Origin: Bartonella sp. M0177
GTDB lineage: Bacteria > Pseudomonadota > Alphaproteobacteria > Rhizobiales > Rhizobiaceae
DNA length: 64,000 nucleotides
Direction of reading: 5' to 3'
NCBI RefSeq assembly: GCF_016102285.1
Contig: NZ_JACFOY010000001.1
Span: forward strand, 186,001-250,000
Numbering within the stretch: position 1 is the stretch's first letter; each line of letters begins with the position of its first letter. Under the pieces are notes generated by a model. It did no database searches, was not told the origin of the DNA, and was given only the letters and a program-made list of their open reading frames with translations. Positions 24,762-34,401 of this stretch are shown piece after piece. Position numbers and translations under genes: made by a program.

Positions 24762-27338
24762 TTACAATTCTTTAAGAAAACGCGATGGCTTTTCACTTAA
24801 AATGTGCCATGTTCCAATGAGACCGAACCCGATTGTGAGAATAAGCGCAGCAAGAACGACCATGACACCCGAGCTGAAGAAAAATTGGGTATTGGTTATC
24901 TCCATTTTATAGCGGCCAATCATTGTGCCGACTATTGTTCCGGCAACAAATGCAAAAACTGCTGTTGCAAGTCCAAGGATTGTATATTCGGCAAGATAGG
25001 CCTTGAGAAGCATTTTACGGGTTGCACCCAAGGTTTTCAAGACCACTGCATCATGAATACGTGACCTGTTGGTCGAGGAAAGTGTGCCGACAAGGACAAG
25101 AATTGCGGCAAGAATTGCGATTGCGGAAGAAGCACGGATTGCAATACCGATTTCATCAACGATTTTTCTTGCGTCATTGAGAACCTGATGAACCGGTACG
25201 ACCGTAATTGAAGGGAAACGATTTGCAATGTCGCGCATCAATCCCGCTTCATCGATAGTATGGTTTTTCCCCTCTTTGAAAGTTGCAAGATAAACATGTG
25301 GTGCACCTTGCAAAGCTGGTGGCGAAAAAATCATCACGAAATTCATATTGAACGAATCCCAATTGACATCACGGAAACTGGTGATGCGGGCAGTTATTTC
25401 CCGCCCCGACACATTGACAGTGATGGTATCACCAAGTTTCAAAAACAGCCCGTTTGCTTCCCTTTTGGAAACAGAAACCTCGATGGCATCACTTGTGTCA
25501 TTTTTCCACCATTTTCCTTCCGAAAGCACGGTGTTTTCCGGCATAGCTGCCGAATAGGTAATATTCCGGTCACCACGCAATACCCATTCACTTTCTTCTT
25601 TTATTTTCCTGTTCTTCACCGGTTCACCGTTTATTTTTGTGATACGGGCGCGCAATGTCGGCATGATCTTGAAACTTCCCGACGGATCCTGATGATGCAG
25701 AAAGCTTGAAAAATCATCCGCATCACTTTTCAGAATATCCATAAAGAAGAAATCGGGAGCCTTTTCGGGAACCGAACCGGATAATTCCGATCTCAAATTG
25801 CTGTCGATTGTGGAAAGCGTGACAAGCAGTGTCAAACCGAGTCCGAGTGCCAGAACAACCGAAGGGGTAATGGATTGCGGGCGATAAATATTGGCTATAG
25901 CAACACGCAAAATGGTTGAATGGACATGGGCGCATTTGCGCGCGACAAAAATAATGGTCGAGGAAACCGCTCTTAAAACGAGGAAGACAATAATGACTGC
26001 GATGATAAATATGAAAGCAAGTCTTTTGTCGGATGCTGTCGAAATTGCAAGAATTGCAGTTATGAGAAGCAATATTGCTGAAATGAGCTGTGCAGATTTA
26101 TCCGTTTTTTTGATTGTCGATACGTCGAAGGGACGAAGAAGCGTGGTTACCGAAATAAAGCGGGCCCGCGATAAAGGCAGAATAGCAAAGGCAGAAACTG
26201 TCAGTAATGCAAAAATGACCGCAAGGATGAGACTGGTTGGTGAAAAATGCGCATGCCCGAAAAATGGCAAATAGTGACTGATGACAAAACTTGCCACAAA
26301 GGGAATGATTGCTGCGAAAACAAGCCCTATCACAATTCCAATGAGTGCGATGAGCATGATTTGTGAAAAATAAATTTCTTCAATAAAACGCGAACGCGCA
26401 CCAAGTGCCTTGAATATGGCTATTACCTTGCGTTTTTTGTCCATATAGGCACTGACAGAATTGGCAATGCCAACCCCTCCGACAACGAGCGCAGTAAGCC
26501 CGATAAGAGTAAGAAAACTGGTAAAACGCTCAATGTTCTTTTGTAAAACAGGAGCAGCATCGACACGGCTGCGGATCGCCCAACCATTTTCCGAATAGTC
26601 TTTTTCCTGGTTATTCCGAAGGTTTTCTAAGTTGCTGTCCGACGGATTGTCGAGTTTTATTCGATAGACAAAATTATGCAAACTTCCGGGAATGATAAGA
26701 CCCATTTCGCGTAAAGCATCAATCGACATAAAAACCCTGGGCCCAAGCTGAAAGCCTTCCGACAAGAGGTCGGGTTCATCCTCGACGAGTGCGCGAATCG
26801 TAAAGTCACGATCGCCAATCCTAATTTTGTCACCAATGTGAAGTTGGAGCCGGTCAAGCAAAAGTTTCTGGATAGCAACACCAAAATCACTAGAGCCACC
26901 AGAGCCACCAGAGCGTTTGACATCTTTTCCGAACAGCTCGTTATTTGTGGCTTGAGGCGCGGTTTTCAATTTTCCATAAAGCGGGTAGAAGCTGTCGACA
27001 GCCTTAATTTCGACCAATGTGCCATCATTTGTATCGACACGTCGTGCCATAGAGCGCATAAGAATATTTTCGGAAATTTTTCCCTGAGCCTTGAAAAATG
27101 CCAATTCTTTTTCATTTGCCTCGCGCTGTGTATGGCTGAAACGTAAGTCTCCAGCAAGAATAACCTGCCCCTGATTTTTGATTTCATTGCTGATATTTTT
27201 TGAAACGCCATCTACCCCGCCAATGGCTGCAACGCCCAATGCAATCAGGCAAAGGAAAATATAAAATCCTTTAAGGCCGCTACGCATTTCTCTCAAACAG
27301 AAACGCCATGCCAGACAAAGTTCCTGAAATCTTTTCAT
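24762..27338 (-). CDS. FtsX-like ABC transporter permease (YbbP type)
   Basis: The 858-aa protein has the duplicated MacB/FtsX permease layout: an N-terminal helix (FYIFLCLIALGVAAIGGVDG), a large periplasmic domain, a three-helix FtsX block (about 275-420), a second block of helices, a second periplasmic domain, and a final FtsX block ending in the C-terminus. It partners with the ATPase encoded just upstream (4-base overlap). In E. coli ybbA-ybbP neighbour tesA, as here. Such permeases extract or sense envelope substrates rather than import solutes; the substrate is unknown. A 9-base tandem repeat (near 26889-26915) encodes a Gly/Ser-rich linker, RSGGSGGSS, in the first periplasmic domain. 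Confidence 0.9.
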   Translation of the reverse strand: MKRFQELCLAWRFCLREMRSGLKGFYIFLCLIALGVAAIGGVDGVSKNISNEIKNQGQVILAGDLRFSHTQREANEKELAFFKAQGKISENILMRSMARRVDTNDGTLVEIKAVDSFYPLYGKLKTAPQATNNELFGKDVKRSGGSGGSSDFGVAIQKLLLDRLQLHIGDKIRIGDRDFTIRALVEDEPDLLSEGFQLGPRVFMSIDALREMGLIIPGSLHNFVYRIKLDNPSDSNLENLRNNQEKDYSENGWAIRSRVDAAPVLQKNIERFTSFLTLIGLTALVVGGVGIANSVSAYMDKKRKVIAIFKALGARSRFIEEIYFSQIMLIALIGIVIGLVFAAIIPFVASFVISHYLPFFGHAHFSPTSLILAVIFALLTVSAFAILPLSRARFISVTTLLRPFDVSTIKKTDKSAQLISAILLLITAILAISTASDKRLAFIFIIAVIIVFLVLRAVSSTIIFVARKCAHVHSTILRVAIANIYRPQSITPSVVLALGLGLTLLVTLSTIDSNLRSELSGSVPEKAPDFFFMDILKSDADDFSSFLHHQDPSGSFKIMPTLRARITKINGEPVKNRKIKEESEWVLRGDRNITYSAAMPENTVLSEGKWWKNDTSDAIEVSVSKREANGLFLKLGDTITVNVSGREITARITSFRDVNWDSFNMNFVMIFSPPALQGAPHVYLATFKEGKNHTIDEAGLMRDIANRFPSITVVPVHQVLNDARKIVDEIGIAIRASSAIAILAAILVLVGTLSSTNRSRIHDAVVLKTLGATRKMLLKAYLAEYTILGLATAVFAFVAGTIVGTMIGRYKMEITNTQFFFSSGVMVVLAALILTIGFGLIGTWHILSEKPSRFLKEL

Positions 27339-28024
27339 GCCGGCATCACGCTTTCATTTTCAATGCGACCGTTTTTTACATGGATTTGACGTTGACAGCG
27401 TGCTGCAAGGCCAAGATCGTGGGTAACAAGCACAGTCGTCAATCCATGTTCTTTTGCGCGTTTGAATATGAGGTCGGCAATTGTTTTACCGGTGTCGGCA
27501 TCAAGATTGCCTGTCGGTTCGTCGGCAACCAGTATACGGGGATTGGGGGCGAGTGCGCGGGCAATCGCAACGCGTTGTTGTTCGCCACCTGATAATGTTG
27601 CCGGATAATGATGAAGCCGCCCGCCAAGCCCGACGCTCTCGAGTTCTTTTTTTGCAATATCGAAAGCTTGCTGGTTTCCCGCAAGTTCAAGCGGAACAGC
27701 CGCATTTTCCCATGCTGTCATATTGGGAATAAGTTGGAAAGATTGGAAAACAATGCCGATATTCTGCCCGCGAAAAATCGCGGCTTCATCCTCGTTCATT
27801 TTGTCTATGCGCGTATCCGCAATGGTTATTTCACCGCTATCGATTTTTTCAAGTCCGGCAAGTACCATAAGCAATGTCGATTTGCCGGAGCCGGAGGGGC
27901 CGACTATGCCCACGGTTTCGCCTTGATTTATCGTAAGTGACAATTCCTTTAAAACGTGAACGCGCGAGCTTCCTTCACCCAAAGTAAGATCAATATTTTT
28001 CAGTTTAACGAGTGAACTTGCCAC
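27335..28024 (-). CDS. ABC transporter ATPase (YbbA/LolD type)
   Basis: The 229-aa ATPase belongs to the MacB/LolD/YbbA clade: Walker A GPSGSGKST, the Q-loop GIVFQSFQLIPNMTAWENAAVPLELAG (split), signature LSGGEQQR, Walker B ILVADEPTGNLD and switch VTHD. The start is a GTG at 28024 with AGGAG six bases upstream. It overlaps the permease gene by 4 bases and is divergent from the TesA-like esterase with about 70 bases between starts, so the two share a regulatory region. Confidence 0.93.
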   Translation of the reverse strand: MASSLVKLKNIDLTLGEGSSRVHVLKELSLTINQGETVGIVGPSGSGKSTLLMVLAGLEKIDSGEITIADTRIDKMNEDEAAIFRGQNIGIVFQSFQLIPNMTAWENAAVPLELAGNQQAFDIAKKELESVGLGGRLHHYPATLSGGEQQRVAIARALAPNPRILVADEPTGNLDADTGKTIADLIFKRAKEHGLTTVLVTHDLGLAARCQRQIHVKNGRIENESVMPA

Positions 28025-28097
28025 AAATAACTCCTGTTCTTATGCCATAAGCTGATTTAAAATATAACTATACTTCTCGTAAAGGAATTGAGAAATA

Positions 28098-28817
28098 ATG
28101 TTGCGATCATTCATTTGCGCATTTATCGGCCTTTCTTTTGGCTGCATTGCGAGTTTACCTCTATTTGCGGAAGAATCCGGCCAAATACAGGAACCGGCAC
28201 GGGAAGATAGTGAAACAACAGTTCTTGATGATGATTTGACGCCGCCACGTCCGTTCCAGATTGTCGGATTTGGCGATAGTCTCATGGCGGGCTATAGGCT
28301 CCCCGTTGATAAATCTTTTACCGCCGCCCTTGAAGCCGCCTTGCAGGCGAAAAATTATAATGTTTCAGTTATCAATGCTGGCGTTTCCGGCGATACAACA
28401 ACAGGCGGACGTGAACGGCTTGACTGGTCGGTACCCGAACAAACGGGGCTTGTCATTCTGGAGCTTGGTGCCAATGACATGTTGCGCGGCATAGACCCGA
28501 AAGTTACGGAAGAAAATCTCGATTTCATGTTGTCACGATTGAAAGAGCGTAAAATACCGGTCATATTTGTCGGTATGAAAAGCGCTCCCAACTATGGCAA
28601 GGAAAAAGCGCAGCAATTCGAGTCGATCTATCAACGTCTTGCCGACAAATATCATGTCACCTTCTATCCTTTCTTTCTGGAAGGCGTAGCAGGGCATCCG
28701 GATCTTCAGTTGGACGATGGCAAACATCCCAATGAAAAAGGCGTAGCTGTCATTGTCGAAAAAATGTTGCCAATGATTGAAAAGACATTGAATGAATTGG
28801 GCGTTCATCACCAATAA
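28098..28817 (+). CDS. tesA: GDSL-type arylesterase/acyl-CoA thioesterase (TesA-like)
   Basis: The 239-aa exported SGNH hydrolase has a signal peptide (MLRSFICAFIGLSFGCIASL, cleavage near LFA-EE), the GDSL block with nucleophile Ser61 (GFGDSLMAGY), the oxyanion glycine/asparagine blocks NAGVSGDTT and ELGANDMLRG, and the catalytic pair Asp207/His210 in DGKHPNEKG. The family hydrolyses aryl esters, lysophospholipids and acyl-CoA in the periplasm. It has a ~25-residue acidic insertion after the signal. Divergence from ybbA-ybbP is the classic conserved arrangement. Confidence 0.9.
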   Translation: MLRSFICAFIGLSFGCIASLPLFAEESGQIQEPAREDSETTVLDDDLTPPRPFQIVGFGDSLMAGYRLPVDKSFTAALEAALQAKNYNVSVINAGVSGDTTTGGRERLDWSVPEQTGLVILELGANDMLRGIDPKVTEENLDFMLSRLKERKIPVIFVGMKSAPNYGKEKAQQFESIYQRLADKYHVTFYPFFLEGVAGHPDLQLDDGKHPNEKGVAVIVEKMLPMIEKTLNELGVHHQ

Positions 28818-28995
28818 TTTGGCATGAGTAAACAGGCATCGGTAAAATGAGTCTCTAGCTCCAAGACAGACAAGAGAATTACCGGTAAATTTGTTTGCAA
28901 ATTGTGGTATTCAGGGTTCGTATCAATCAAAAGATAAGAGAAAAACAGGAACTGGCGGGTAGGAATTCAAGAAGGGACAAGTAAACTTTCTCGTT

Positions 28996-29499
28996 ATGCC
29001 GATTATCAATCTTCATAAGGAACATCCATTGGACGACGGGCGCCAATCAGAAAAAGCCCTGATGGTTCGCCACGGCGTTCAAAGACTTTTTTTGCGATTG
29101 GGTATTCCCGTTTTAAGCGAGTTGCCACTTGCCGACGGAAGACGGGCCGACCTTGTCGGCATCACACGGAAAGGCGAGGTGATTATTGTCGAGATCAAAT
29201 CGTCGATAGGTGATCTGAAAGCCGATCACAAATGGCCGGATTATCGTATACATTGCGATCGCCTTTATTTTGCCAGTCACAACGAAGTCCCGATGGAACT
29301 TTTCCCTGAAGATTGCGGGTTTATTCTGGCAGATGGTTTTGACGGCTATATTATGCGGGAGGCACCGGAACATCGTATGCCTGCGGCAACACGCAAAGCT
29401 GTTATGTTGCGCTTTTCGAGAGTTGCAGCGCGAAGACTTACTCGCGCCGAACTCGAAGGGTTTGATCTTGCGGGCGATGATGACGAAAAAGCCGGATGA
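28996..29499 (+). CDS. mmcB: MmcB-family DNA repair protein (PD-(D/E)XK fold)
   Basis: The 167-aa protein resembles MmcB of Caulobacter, a damage-inducible protein linked to mutagenic or recombination repair. The nuclease-like core is GRRADLVGI (Asp52) followed by EVIIVEIKSS, giving the E-x-K pair Glu66/Lys68 of the PD-(D/E)XK fold. It continues with KADHKWPDYRIHCDRLYFAS and the basic C-terminal helices SRVAARRLTRAE. No strong ribosome site precedes the ATG. It converges with actR. I see no LexA box in its short upstream region, though I did not scan with a matrix. Confidence 0.85.
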   Translation: MPIINLHKEHPLDDGRQSEKALMVRHGVQRLFLRLGIPVLSELPLADGRRADLVGITRKGEVIIVEIKSSIGDLKADHKWPDYRIHCDRLYFASHNEVPMELFPEDCGFILADGFDGYIMREAPEHRMPAATRKAVMLRFSRVAARRLTRAELEGFDLAGDDDEKAG

Positions 29500-29705
29500 A
29501 TTCACGGAAAATCGAAAAGCCAGCCGTTTCACCTCATAGTAATTTTCTACATTCTTGGGCAATTCCGGACATTCTTGGTGACAAGGTTTCGGCAAAAGAT
29601 TGCGTGCCAGAATAATCGATATTTATCAGAGTCGCACTGGCATTAGAGCAGTACCGGCGCAGAAGTGCCAAGCGGCATTCCGGTTTTCGTCGCGATAATT
29701 TAATT

Positions 29706-30266
29706 TCAGCGCGGTGCACGCTTTGCCAGAATGCGTTGCAAGGTGCGCCGATGCATGTTGAGCCGGCGTGCCGTTTCAGAAACATTGCGGTCACACATTT
29801 CGTAGACGCGTTGAATGTGTTCCCAGCGTACCCGGTCTGCCGACATGGGATTTTCGGGAACTGGAGCTTTTTCACCGGCATGACGGGTAAGGGCTCCGAA
29901 TATGTCATCGGCATCGGCAGGCTTGGAGAGATAGTCGATTGCTCCGAGTTTCACAGCATTGACAGCCGAAGCAATGTTGCCGTAACCGGTCAATACAATC
30001 ATATGGGTGTCGGGGCGGATTTTTCGAATTTCTTCAATAACATCAAGACCATTGCCATCGCCCAATTTCAGATCGACCACAGCATAAGCCGGTGGACTAT
30101 GGCGTACATTGGCAATCCCGTCCTGCACTGATTCGGCCGTCGTCACGGTGAAACCGCGTGCTTCCATAGCGCGCGCCAAACGATGAAGAAACGGCTTGTC
30201 GTCGTCAACCAGAAGCAATGAAGCGTCAGCCCCGATTGCGTTCTGATCATGTGCAGTATCAGTCAT
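29706..30266 (-). CDS. actR: Redox response regulator ActR (RegA/PrrA family)
   Basis: ActR is the DNA-binding partner of the ActS sensor kinase and controls redox-, acid- and energy-related genes. The 186-aa product has a receiver domain with acidic pocket Asp21-Asp23, phosphoacceptor Asp65 (VVDLKLGDGNG), the conserved Thr/Lys switch (LTGYG, Lys115 in SKPAD), a Pro-rich linker and a Fis-like helix-turn-helix (NVSETARRLNMHRRTLQRIL, 161-180). The linker and HTH sequence are nearly invariant in this family, which supports the call strongly. It follows actS by 83 bases on the same strand. Confidence 0.96.
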   Translation of the reverse strand: MTDTAHDQNAIGADASLLLVDDDKPFLHRLARAMEARGFTVTTAESVQDGIANVRHSPPAYAVVDLKLGDGNGLDVIEEIRKIRPDTHMIVLTGYGNIASAVNAVKLGAIDYLSKPADADDIFGALTRHAGEKAPVPENPMSADRVRWEHIQRVYEMCDRNVSETARRLNMHRRTLQRILAKRAPR

Positions 30267-30349
30267 GCAATGTCCTTTATCCGGTCGTTTTGAAAATGTA
30301 CCTTCTGGTTGTCAACATTAGCCTTGACTGCGACAAAATGTCAAATCAT

Positions 30350-31642
30350 CTAGGACTTGGTTAAGCCCTTTCGGCTCCACGCCAGATAAACCTCTGCACC
30401 GAACTGTTTTTTCGGACTATTTCTGAAACGCAAGACTGCTCCCGATCTTTCAAGAAGTGTTTTGGCAATAAACAGTCCAAGCCCCAATCCTCCGCCCTGA
30501 CTATCTGTATGACGGCTTGTGGTATAGGGTTCGCCGATACGATCAAGAATAGACGGTTCATAACCATGGCCATCGTCAATAATGGTGAGGGCTACATATT
30601 TTTCATTCCATTTATATTGGATGATGACTTTGCTGCGCGCAAAATCGACGGCATTTTCCAACAGATTGCCAAGGCCATAAAGTATGCCGGGGTTTCTTGG
30701 AAAAACCGGCTCTTCGCCAATTGTTTCCCCTTTTTCGGTGACAATATCGATGCCGAATTCGCGAAGCGGTTCCGAAACTTCTTCGAGAAGTTCGAGAAGA
30801 GTGAGATGTGAAAGATGTTCTTCACCTTCACTGGAAAGTGTTGTCAGACGTTTCAATATGTTCCGGCATCGTTCGGTCTGGCTTAACAGAAGACGCAAAT
30901 CGTCGCCAATGTCCGGATCATCTTTTAATCCGTTATACATTTCCTTGACGACGAGCTGGATTGTTGCAAGCGGGGTGCCGAGTTCGTGGGCCGCCGCCGC
31001 AGCAAGGCCATCCAGTTCGGACAGATGTTTTTCGTGCTGCATAATAAGTTCTGTCGCGCTTAATGCATCGGCGAGACTTCGGGTTTCCTCTGCGACCCTA
31101 TAGCCATAAGATGTCGTGAAAAGGAGGGAGGAAACAATTGCCGTCCAGATACCGTCAACGAGAAGTCTTGGCGTTTCAATAGTTCGTCCGGAATACCAGG
31201 GTAAAGGTTCCGAATAAGTCGAGAGGAAACTTGCCAGAATGATAACCAGAAAATTGAGGAAAATAATGTGTTTTCCGGGGAGAGATGTTGCAGATATGAC
31301 CGCCGGAGCAATCAATAAAACCGAGAAGGGGTTTTGCAGACCGCCTGTCAGATAAAGCAAAGCGGCATATTGTAAAATATCGACACCCAGAATGGCCGTA
31401 GCAACATTGGAAGATAGCCGGTCATTGATCGAATAAAAGAATGTCAGAAAAATATTGAGCCAGATGGATGCGGCGATCAATATTGCGCAGGGGACAATCG
31501 GGAACTTGAATCCGAGATAGACGGAAACAAAAGCAATTGTTATCGTCTGGCTAAAAATTGCAAGCCAGCGGATGCGAATAAGCGTTGTCGAACGCAAGCG
31601 GCGCGAATAGGTGGATGTGCGTCGAAAAAATTCCTTTTCCAT
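30350..31642 (-). CDS. actS: Redox sensor histidine kinase ActS (RegB/PrrB family)
   Basis: The 430-aa sensor has six membrane helices in its N-terminal half with the quinone-binding heptapeptide GGLQNPF (100-106), the H-box AAAHELGTPLATI (His219) and, in the dimerisation region, the redox-active cysteine Cys259 within QTERCRNIL, followed by a HATPase domain (LENAVDFA, IDDGHGY, GGGLGLGLFIAKTLL). These match RegB-type sensors that read the ubiquinone pool and thiol state. I use the ATG at 31642; a TTG at 31660 would add six residues but falls inside the duplicated ribosome-site repeat. Confidence 0.95.
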   Translation of the reverse strand: MEKEFFRRTSTYSRRLRSTTLIRIRWLAIFSQTITIAFVSVYLGFKFPIVPCAILIAASIWLNIFLTFFYSINDRLSSNVATAILGVDILQYAALLYLTGGLQNPFSVLLIAPAVISATSLPGKHIIFLNFLVIILASFLSTYSEPLPWYSGRTIETPRLLVDGIWTAIVSSLLFTTSYGYRVAEETRSLADALSATELIMQHEKHLSELDGLAAAAAHELGTPLATIQLVVKEMYNGLKDDPDIGDDLRLLLSQTERCRNILKRLTTLSSEGEEHLSHLTLLELLEEVSEPLREFGIDIVTEKGETIGEEPVFPRNPGILYGLGNLLENAVDFARSKVIIQYKWNEKYVALTIIDDGHGYEPSILDRIGEPYTTSRHTDSQGGGLGLGLFIAKTLLERSGAVLRFRNSPKKQFGAEVYLAWSRKGLTKS

Positions 31643-31643
31643 C

Positions 31644-31673
31644 AATTTTGCCTTTGCCAATTTTGCCTTTGCG
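31644..31673 (-). repeat. 15-bp tandem duplication covering the actS ribosome-binding site
   Basis: Two units, AATTTTGCCTTTGCC and AATTTTGCCTTTGCG (plus strand), differ in one base. On the minus strand each carries AAAGGCAAAATT, so the Shine-Dalgarno-like AAAGG and its spacer are present twice directly upstream of the ATG at 31642. Confidence 0.8.
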
Positions 31674-31758
31674 AAGTGAGCTTATCTCTTTATTCGGAAA
31701 ACCGGTTAAACGAAAAGATGTTCTTTCATAATGTTTAAAGCCGATATCGGGCTTCATT

Positions 31759-34254
31759 TCAACTGCCGCGCGGTTTTGCACGCCGCGTCGGGAGTGCAGA
31801 AAGCGGGTCTTCCGGCCATGGGTGTTTCGGGTAACGCCCGCGCATTTCAGCTCTTACATCAGCCCATGAACCGCGCCAGAAGCCCGGCAAATCACGGGTG
31901 ATCTGGATTGGCCTTTGGGAAGGGGAAAGAAGTTCGAGGACAAGCGGTATATGTCCATCGGCAATGGAAGGATGTTGACCGAGCCCGAATAATTCCTGAA
32001 CACGAACAGAAATGAGAGGTGCTTCTCCTTCATAATTGATCGGAATGTGAGACCCTGTCGGTATGGTAAAATGGGTAGGGGCTTTTTTGTCTATTTCGTT
32101 TTGAAGCTGATAAGGTACAAGCGATAGAAGACCATTATAAATCATTTTCCCGCTTATTGTATCAATCCGCGCTTCTCCGTGAAGAAAGGGCAACAGCCAG
32201 TCGTCGAGCTTTTTTAAAAGTTCTTCGTCCGACATATCAGGCCATGGTTCGCCCAGACCACGATGTAACCATTGAAGACGGTGTCTTAATGCAATAGTTT
32301 CTTTTGTCCATGGGAGGAGATCAAGTCCGTAACCCCGTATAGCCTTGATCACAGCGTGATCGGCTTCTTCACCCGAGGGGAGGGGAAGCGGTTTTTCGCT
32401 TAAATTGATTGCTCCGAGTTTTTGAATTTCTCGTGCACGGAAAGAACGCGTTTGCACATCGAAAGAAAGATCTCTGTGGCGTTCTATTTTACCCGCCAAT
32501 ACGTTGCGTATTGTTTCTTCGTCGATTTTTGCAGCGGCAAGAACACGCGCCTCTTCGGCTTTACCCATCATATCGGCAACCACCAGATAATCCGCTTTGA
32601 AAAAGGGCGAAACTTCATCAACGGCAACGCCTCTTCCATTGGCAAGCAAAAAACGCCCCTTGTTGCCCCTTGCTTTTGCAACACGGTCAGGCCAGGCAAA
32701 AAGTAGGAGGCGCCCTGCTTGATCGACAGAAAGCGCGGTCGAATTTTCAAACCCGACTTTGCTATAAGGCTCGCTCTCGGGCCATTGTCCTTTGATAAGG
32801 CGTTGCACGAGCAAGCGCGCTTTTTTTGCCCGCTCGGATTGATCGGTGCGGAATTTTTCAATTCTGCGCCCGATATCATCGTCGTTTCCACCAAGGCCCC
32901 GTTCTGTCAATATCACGGCAATCTCGCTCGCCAAGCGGGTCTCTTCTATGGTTTTTGTTTTGATAAGCATGGCAGATAGACGCACCGGCAAAGCCGTTTC
33001 ACGCATCTTTTTTCCGATTGGTGTGATGCGGCCGGTTTCATCAATTGCATCAAGTTTTTTTAACAATTCGCGTGCTTCAACGATTTGCGGTTTTGGCGGC
33101 GGGTCAAGAAAAACAAGCTTTGATAAATCGGTAATTCCGAAGGCAGCACTATCAAGCACAAGGTTGGAAAGATCGGCTGAAAATATTTCGGGTGTCTGGA
33201 AATCCTGAAGCGAGGAGGTTTGTCCTTCATGCCAAAGGCGCACAGCAATGCCACGCGCCGTTCTTCCCGCACGACCGGCGCGCTGGTCGACCGAAGCGCG
33301 CGAAGCTCTCACTGTTTCAAGTCTTGTAACACCTGTTGAAGGTTCAAAAACCGGCACACGTGAAAGTCCGCTATCAATAACAACGCCGATACCGTCAATG
33401 GTGAGCGACGTTTCGGCAATGGAGGTTGCAAGAACCACTTTACGGTGCCCCTCGTCAGCGGGTTTAATTGCTATATCCTGTTCTTTAATGTCCATGGCTC
33501 CGTAAAGAGGCGCGATAATGATATTTTTATCTACCTTGTCGGCAAGTAATTGTGCGGTTTTTTTTATTTCTCTTTGTCCGGGGAGAAAGGCGAGAATACT
33601 TTCAGACTGTGACGACAGCCAGTGGCGGATGGCTTTTGCCATAGCTTCTTCGATAGTATCTGTTGCCTTTCGTGGTTGATAGACAATATCGACGGGAAAG
33701 CTTCGCCCTTTTGATTCAATCAAAGGGGCTCCCTGAAGGACTTTGGCAATTCTTGCTCCATCAAGCGTTGCCGACATAACAAGAATTTTCAAATCGGGGC
33801 GCAACCCCTCCATTATATCAAGCGTCAATGCCAAACCGAAATCGGCATCAAGACTACGCTCATGAAATTCGTCAAACAAAACGGCTGCTACCGACGATAA
33901 TTCGGGATCGTCCAGAACCATGCGTGAATATACGCCCTCGGTTACCACAACAATGCGCGTGTTTTTGGAGATTTTTTTATCAAAGCGCATGAGATAGCCG
34001 ACAGTCTCACCGACTTTTTCACCAAGGCGGGATGCCATTTGTCGTGCTGCAGCACGTGCCGCCAAGCGCCTTGGCTCAAGCAGGATGATTTTTTTATTTT
34101 TGCACCAATCCTGTTTTAACAGATGAAGTGGCACGAGCGTGGTTTTGCCAGCACCCGGCGGGGCAACGAGAACAGCTTTGCCATTCGTACCGAGAGCTTT
34201 GTCAAGTTCGGGAAGTGCTTCGGTAACTGGAAGGCTTGTGTTGTCTGCGGTCAT
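31759..34254 (-). CDS. hrpB: ATP-dependent helicase HrpB (DEAH box)
   Basis: HrpB is a DEAH-family RNA helicase of uncertain cellular target. The 831-aa product has Walker A PPGAGKTT (motif I, 32-39), the DEFH box in LFDEFHERS, SAT (motif III, MSATLDG), motif VI QRAGRAGRTARG and the HrpB-specific C-terminal domain (LPGFWRGSWADVRAEMRGRYPKHPWPEDP, split, ending PTRRAKPRGS). I prefer ATG 34254, which gives the usual N-terminus TDALPEL-like region (TEALPELDKAL); ATG 34317 is an alternative adding 21 residues, and neither has a good ribosome site. Confidence 0.92.
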   Translation of the reverse strand: MTADNTSLPVTEALPELDKALGTNGKAVLVAPPGAGKTTLVPLHLLKQDWCKNKKIILLEPRRLAARAAARQMASRLGEKVGETVGYLMRFDKKISKNTRIVVVTEGVYSRMVLDDPELSSVAAVLFDEFHERSLDADFGLALTLDIMEGLRPDLKILVMSATLDGARIAKVLQGAPLIESKGRSFPVDIVYQPRKATDTIEEAMAKAIRHWLSSQSESILAFLPGQREIKKTAQLLADKVDKNIIIAPLYGAMDIKEQDIAIKPADEGHRKVVLATSIAETSLTIDGIGVVIDSGLSRVPVFEPSTGVTRLETVRASRASVDQRAGRAGRTARGIAVRLWHEGQTSSLQDFQTPEIFSADLSNLVLDSAAFGITDLSKLVFLDPPPKPQIVEARELLKKLDAIDETGRITPIGKKMRETALPVRLSAMLIKTKTIEETRLASEIAVILTERGLGGNDDDIGRRIEKFRTDQSERAKKARLLVQRLIKGQWPESEPYSKVGFENSTALSVDQAGRLLLFAWPDRVAKARGNKGRFLLANGRGVAVDEVSPFFKADYLVVADMMGKAEEARVLAAAKIDEETIRNVLAGKIERHRDLSFDVQTRSFRAREIQKLGAINLSEKPLPLPSGEEADHAVIKAIRGYGLDLLPWTKETIALRHRLQWLHRGLGEPWPDMSDEELLKKLDDWLLPFLHGEARIDTISGKMIYNGLLSLVPYQLQNEIDKKAPTHFTIPTGSHIPINYEGEAPLISVRVQELFGLGQHPSIADGHIPLVLELLSPSQRPIQITRDLPGFWRGSWADVRAEMRGRYPKHPWPEDPLSALPTRRAKPRGS

Positions 34255-34401
34255 AAGGTGTTTGTGGATAATTGTTGGCTGATCTTGAATGTGAACAAAA
34301 GAAATAGACTTTCGCATGCGAAATGCCAATAAATAAAACAGTGCCGATAGTTAAAACGTTGGAGGCGCCAAAAAAACGATCGGGGAGTTTTAAAACATAT
34401 T

